A DNA stretch of 64,000 nucleotides from an uncultured Nonlabens sp. Lineage in GTDB: Bacteria > Bacteroidota > Bacteroidia > Flavobacteriales > Flavobacteriaceae. The stretch is from NCBI RefSeq assembly GCF_947495285.1, contig NZ_CANLXZ010000015.1, positions 22,905-86,904 of the forward strand. The letters are read 5' to 3'. Shown here one piece after another: positions 62,103 through 64,000 of this stretch. The stretch's first letter is position 1. Every line of letters begins with the position of its first letter. The notes beneath the pieces were generated by a model, which saw only the letters and a list, made by a program, of their open reading frames with translations, had not been told where the DNA came from and did not search any database. The position numbers were made by a program, and so were the translations under genes.

Positions 62103-62876
62103 ATGCGTCATTTCTTATTTATTCTAGTAGTTCTATGTACCACCGCTCCTGCACTGGCAGACGACTGGGGAAAAACAGGACATCGCACCACTGGTGCCAT
62201 TGCACAACAGTACCTTAATAAAAAAGCTAGAAAAGCTATCTCAAAATTGCTAGACGGTGAGTCTCTAGCACTGGTTTCTACCTATGCAGACGATATAAAG
62301 AGCGATACCCTTTATAGAAAATACGGCCCACATCACTATGTAAACATACCCTTTGAGGCAGACTATGACAGTCATGAAAAAAGTGAGCGTGGCGACATTA
62401 TAAAAGCCATAGACACCTGTATAGCAACGCTTAAATCAAAAACGGCTAGTAAAGAAGAAAAAGCATTTCAACTGCGCATGCTCGTACATTTTATAGGCGA
62501 CCTGCACCAGCCATTACACACCGGTATAAGTGAAGATAAAGGTGGTAACGATTTTCAAGTACGCTGGTTTAGAGATGGATCTAACCTGCACCGCGTTTGG
62601 GATTCTCAAATGATAGAAAGCTACGGCATGTCTTATACAGAACTGGCTAGCAACATGCCACAATTAACTAAAAAAGAACGCAAAGCCATGGGCAGCGGTA
62701 CCCATAGAGAGTGGCTAGCAGACAGCCGCGTACTTGTAAAAGATATCTATGCATATACAGAGGTAGGAGAAAAACTAAGCTACCGTTACATGTACACCTA
62801 TTTTAATAAACTACGTGGACAGTTACAAAAAGGAGGCGTGCGTCTTGCAGCCCTTTTAAATGAAATACTGGGATAA
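62103..62876 (+). CDS. S1/P1 family nuclease
   Basis: Exported nuclease of 257 residues. The signal peptide ends at PALA before DDWGKTGH, which gives the N-terminal Trp used as zinc ligand in this family. Further ligands appear in YADDI, YGPHHYVNIPF, LVHFIGDLHQPLHTG (about 131-145), KGGNDFQV and NLHRVWDS. These enzymes cut single-stranded nucleic acids and 3'-nucleotides in the envelope, perhaps for phosphate or nucleoside supply. Close to the integrase gene but convergent with it. Confidence 0.92.
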   Translation: MRHFLFILVVLCTTAPALADDWGKTGHRTTGAIAQQYLNKKARKAISKLLDGESLALVSTYADDIKSDTLYRKYGPHHYVNIPFEADYDSHEKSERGDIIKAIDTCIATLKSKTASKEEKAFQLRMLVHFIGDLHQPLHTGISEDKGGNDFQVRWFRDGSNLHRVWDSQMIESYGMSYTELASNMPQLTKKERKAMGSGTHREWLADSRVLVKDIYAYTEVGEKLSYRYMYTYFNKLRGQLQKGGVRLAALLNEILG

Positions 62877-62897
62877 ATGAAAAGAGTTGGATAGGGT

Positions 62898-62919
62898 TTC
62901 CGCTTTCGCGAAAGCGGAA
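62898..62919. repeat. Dispersed palindrome, extended to 22 bp
   Basis: Core extended by TTC and complement; lies between the convergent nuclease and integrase genes and may act as a transcript hairpin. Confidence 0.88.
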
Positions 62920-62943
62920 CCTAAACAACACCTATTCTTAAAA

Positions 62944-63774
62944 TTAAAGTAAATCCAGAGGACTAGGTATATTCTCTAGCGTTACCTGCGTCACGTGCGT
63001 GTAGATAAGCGTGGTTTTAATATCATTGTGACCTAGCAACTCCTTAATAATTCTTACATCAGTACCAGCGTCCATAAGATGTGTGGCATATGCATGCCTT
63101 AAACCATGTAATGTCACCGGTTTCTTTATACCAGCACGAGATTTTGCCTTATTAAAAACAGCACGCAAACTCGCAGGACTATACACACCACCAGTAGCAC
63201 CTTCAAAAAGATAATCCATAGGCTTATAAATTTTAATATAAGTGCGCAAATACACCTTTAAAGAATTAGGAAAAGGCAACACGCGATCCTTATTACCCTT
63301 TGCATTTCTTATAAAAATCTGATTGCGAGCACCATCCATATCTATTAATTTAAGATGTAAAAGCTCGCCACTCCTTAAACCCAGAGCATAAATAGTTGTG
63401 AGCATGGCAACATGCTTTTTATTACTCAGTGCTTTGAGTATACGCCTTATCTCACCCTTTGATAATATAACAGGCAGAGAACGTTGTGCTGGCAGTGCCG
63501 CAAGATTAGTAAAATCTACCTCTCTTCTATACATCTCTTTAAAATATAACCGTATCGCACTAGACAGCTGTTTTTGAGAACTAGCCGCGTACTTATTATT
63601 GCGCACCGTATTCATAAAATAATCAAGAATTTGAGCGTCGCTCAAATCATTAAGATCGGTATGCACACCTATCTTTTTATGAAACGGTATCAATAAACCT
63701 ATATAAGTTTGTATAGTATTATTGCTATACCTTTTAATAGTTAACAATTGTTCAAATTCTAAAAAAGTTCTCAT
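62944..63774 (-). CDS. Tyrosine recombinase / integrase
   Basis: XerC/D-like recombinase of 276 residues. N-terminal SAM-like core-binding domain (about 1-95) and C-terminal catalytic domain with all key residues: Arg134 (LGLRSGELLHL), Lys160, His223 and Arg226 (LHGLRHAYATHL), His249 (LLGHNDIKTTLIY) and nucleophile Tyr258. No integron-specific insertion is visible. I start at the ATG at 63774 (MRTFLEF). Its RBS/start region is repeated twice more upstream. It could move a local element or invert DNA beyond the window end. Confidence 0.9.
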   Translation of the reverse strand: MRTFLEFEQLLTIKRYSNNTIQTYIGLLIPFHKKIGVHTDLNDLSDAQILDYFMNTVRNNKYAASSQKQLSSAIRLYFKEMYRREVDFTNLAALPAQRSLPVILSKGEIRRILKALSNKKHVAMLTTIYALGLRSGELLHLKLIDMDGARNQIFIRNAKGNKDRVLPFPNSLKVYLRTYIKIYKPMDYLFEGATGGVYSPASLRAVFNKAKSRAGIKKPVTLHGLRHAYATHLMDAGTDVRIIKELLGHNDIKTTLIYTHVTQVTLENIPSPLDLL

Positions 63775-63872
63775 ATACACCTAAAACCGCAATATACTAC
63801 AAATCAAAAAGTTCTCATATACACCTAAAATCGCAATACATAAAATTTCACAAAAAAGTTCTCATATACACC
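63762..63872. repeat. Three direct repeats spanning the integrase start region
   Basis: The unit AAAAAGTTCTCATATACACC occurs at 63762-63781, 63806-63825 and 63853-63872 (steps of 44 and 47 bases), and the first two copies continue with TAAAAnCGCAATA. On the minus strand each reads GGTGTATATGAGAACTTTTT, that is a start codon with Arg-Thr-Phe. Only the copy nearest the gene leads into the integrase; the other two stop after 4 and 5 codons. They may be binding or recombination sites for the enzyme. Confidence 0.85.
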
Positions 63873-63923
63873 CATATGGTATAGTTAGTTAATGGTTTTT
63901 ATGTATATTGCTTATATATAACA

Positions 63924-63950
63924 GTTGCAAAAAATCAAAGATTTCGCAAC
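63924..63950. repeat. Imperfect inverted repeat upstream of the integrase
   Basis: GTTGC at 63924-63928 pairs with GCAAC at 63946-63950, with further A/T pairing towards the loop (AAATC / GATTT). It is the only clear symmetry in the last 130 bases and might be a recombination or operator site. Confidence 0.4.
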
Positions 63951-64000
63951 ATTGAAATTCACCGATTCATTTATATCTAGGATTATAATAGTTGTGTTAT

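Noticed and set aside
63762..63872. CRISPR array upstream of the integrase
   Set aside because: Only three units, spacer sequences are partly the same, and the repeat is the integrase start region; no cas genes are present.
1..64000. tRNA, rRNA, riboswitch or IS element
   Set aside because: No cloverleaf, rRNA segment, recognised riboswitch core or intact transposase was found by eye; a covariance-model search would be needed to exclude small RNAs.

Overview
This window is chromosomal DNA of a flavobacterium, most likely a marine member of the Flavobacteriaceae. Evidence read from the sequence: low-GC coding style; a type IX secretion module (a protein with a gliding-motility-type C-terminal sorting domain, a PorP/SprF protein and an OmpA/PD40 protein); promoters with the Bacteroidota -33 TTTG / -7 TAnnTTTG pattern; and many Bacteroidota-typical families (DUF4251, DUF4252, DUF4494, HYC_CC_PP, LytS/LytR with 2TM proteins). 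No rRNA, tRNA or CRISPR array was recognised. A 16-bp palindrome, CGCTTTCGCGAAAGCG, recurs 13 times (two copies imperfect) in intergenic DNA and inside five genes.

Layout. 0-3.1 kb: peroxiredoxin-like protein, secreted subtilisin, PepSY membrane protein. 3.2-4.15 kb: a small accessory island with a HigB/HigA-type toxin-antitoxin pair and an imperfect inverted repeat, bounded by related TTATCTAATTA-containing palindromes. 4.3-12.7 kb: desaturase and Crp-type regulator, pirin, zinc-ribbon protein, EamA transporter, lipoprotein, MscS channel, DUF4494. 13.5-18.4 kb: an NrtR-type NUDIX regulator followed by a five-gene NAD operon (deoxyribosyltransferase-like, NadV, HAD-like, macrodomain-like, short Prs-like) with three matching 15-bp palindromic operator candidates. 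NrtR proteins elsewhere sense ADP-ribose, and phages use Prs/NadV homologues to rebuild NAD from ADP-ribose, so this operon is the best candidate here for an under-described system.

19.3-28.5 kb: a copper/heavy-metal efflux locus (HYC_CC_PP, CusA, CusC, DUF3347 lipoprotein, a relic of a P1B ATPase, CusB with a C-terminal DUF3347 domain), then a DUF4251 lipoprotein. 28.8-36.4 kb: the type IX secretion module. 36.6-38.8 kb: a stress cluster with two HPF-type ribosome hibernation factors around an ArsC-like protein and TerC. 38.9-39.8 kb: no intact gene. 39.9-45.4 kb: YchF, an ECF sigma/DUF4252 unit, an S41 peptidase and a VOC protein without a standard start codon.

45.7-55.2 kb: large BNR/sortilin-like protein, small membrane protein, an unusual EEP-VF530 fusion, histidine phosphatase, alpha/beta hydrolase-OsmC fusion, YdeI-like protein, Cu/Zn SOD, and an ECF sigma/anti-sigma pair. 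55.7-61 kb: TPR lipoprotein, two DUF4331 proteins, LytTR response regulator, 2TM protein and LytS-type kinase. 61.2-64 kb: MtfA-like peptidase, S1/P1 nuclease, and a tyrosine recombinase whose own start region is repeated three times upstream.

All family assignments come from reading motifs by eye; no database search was run.
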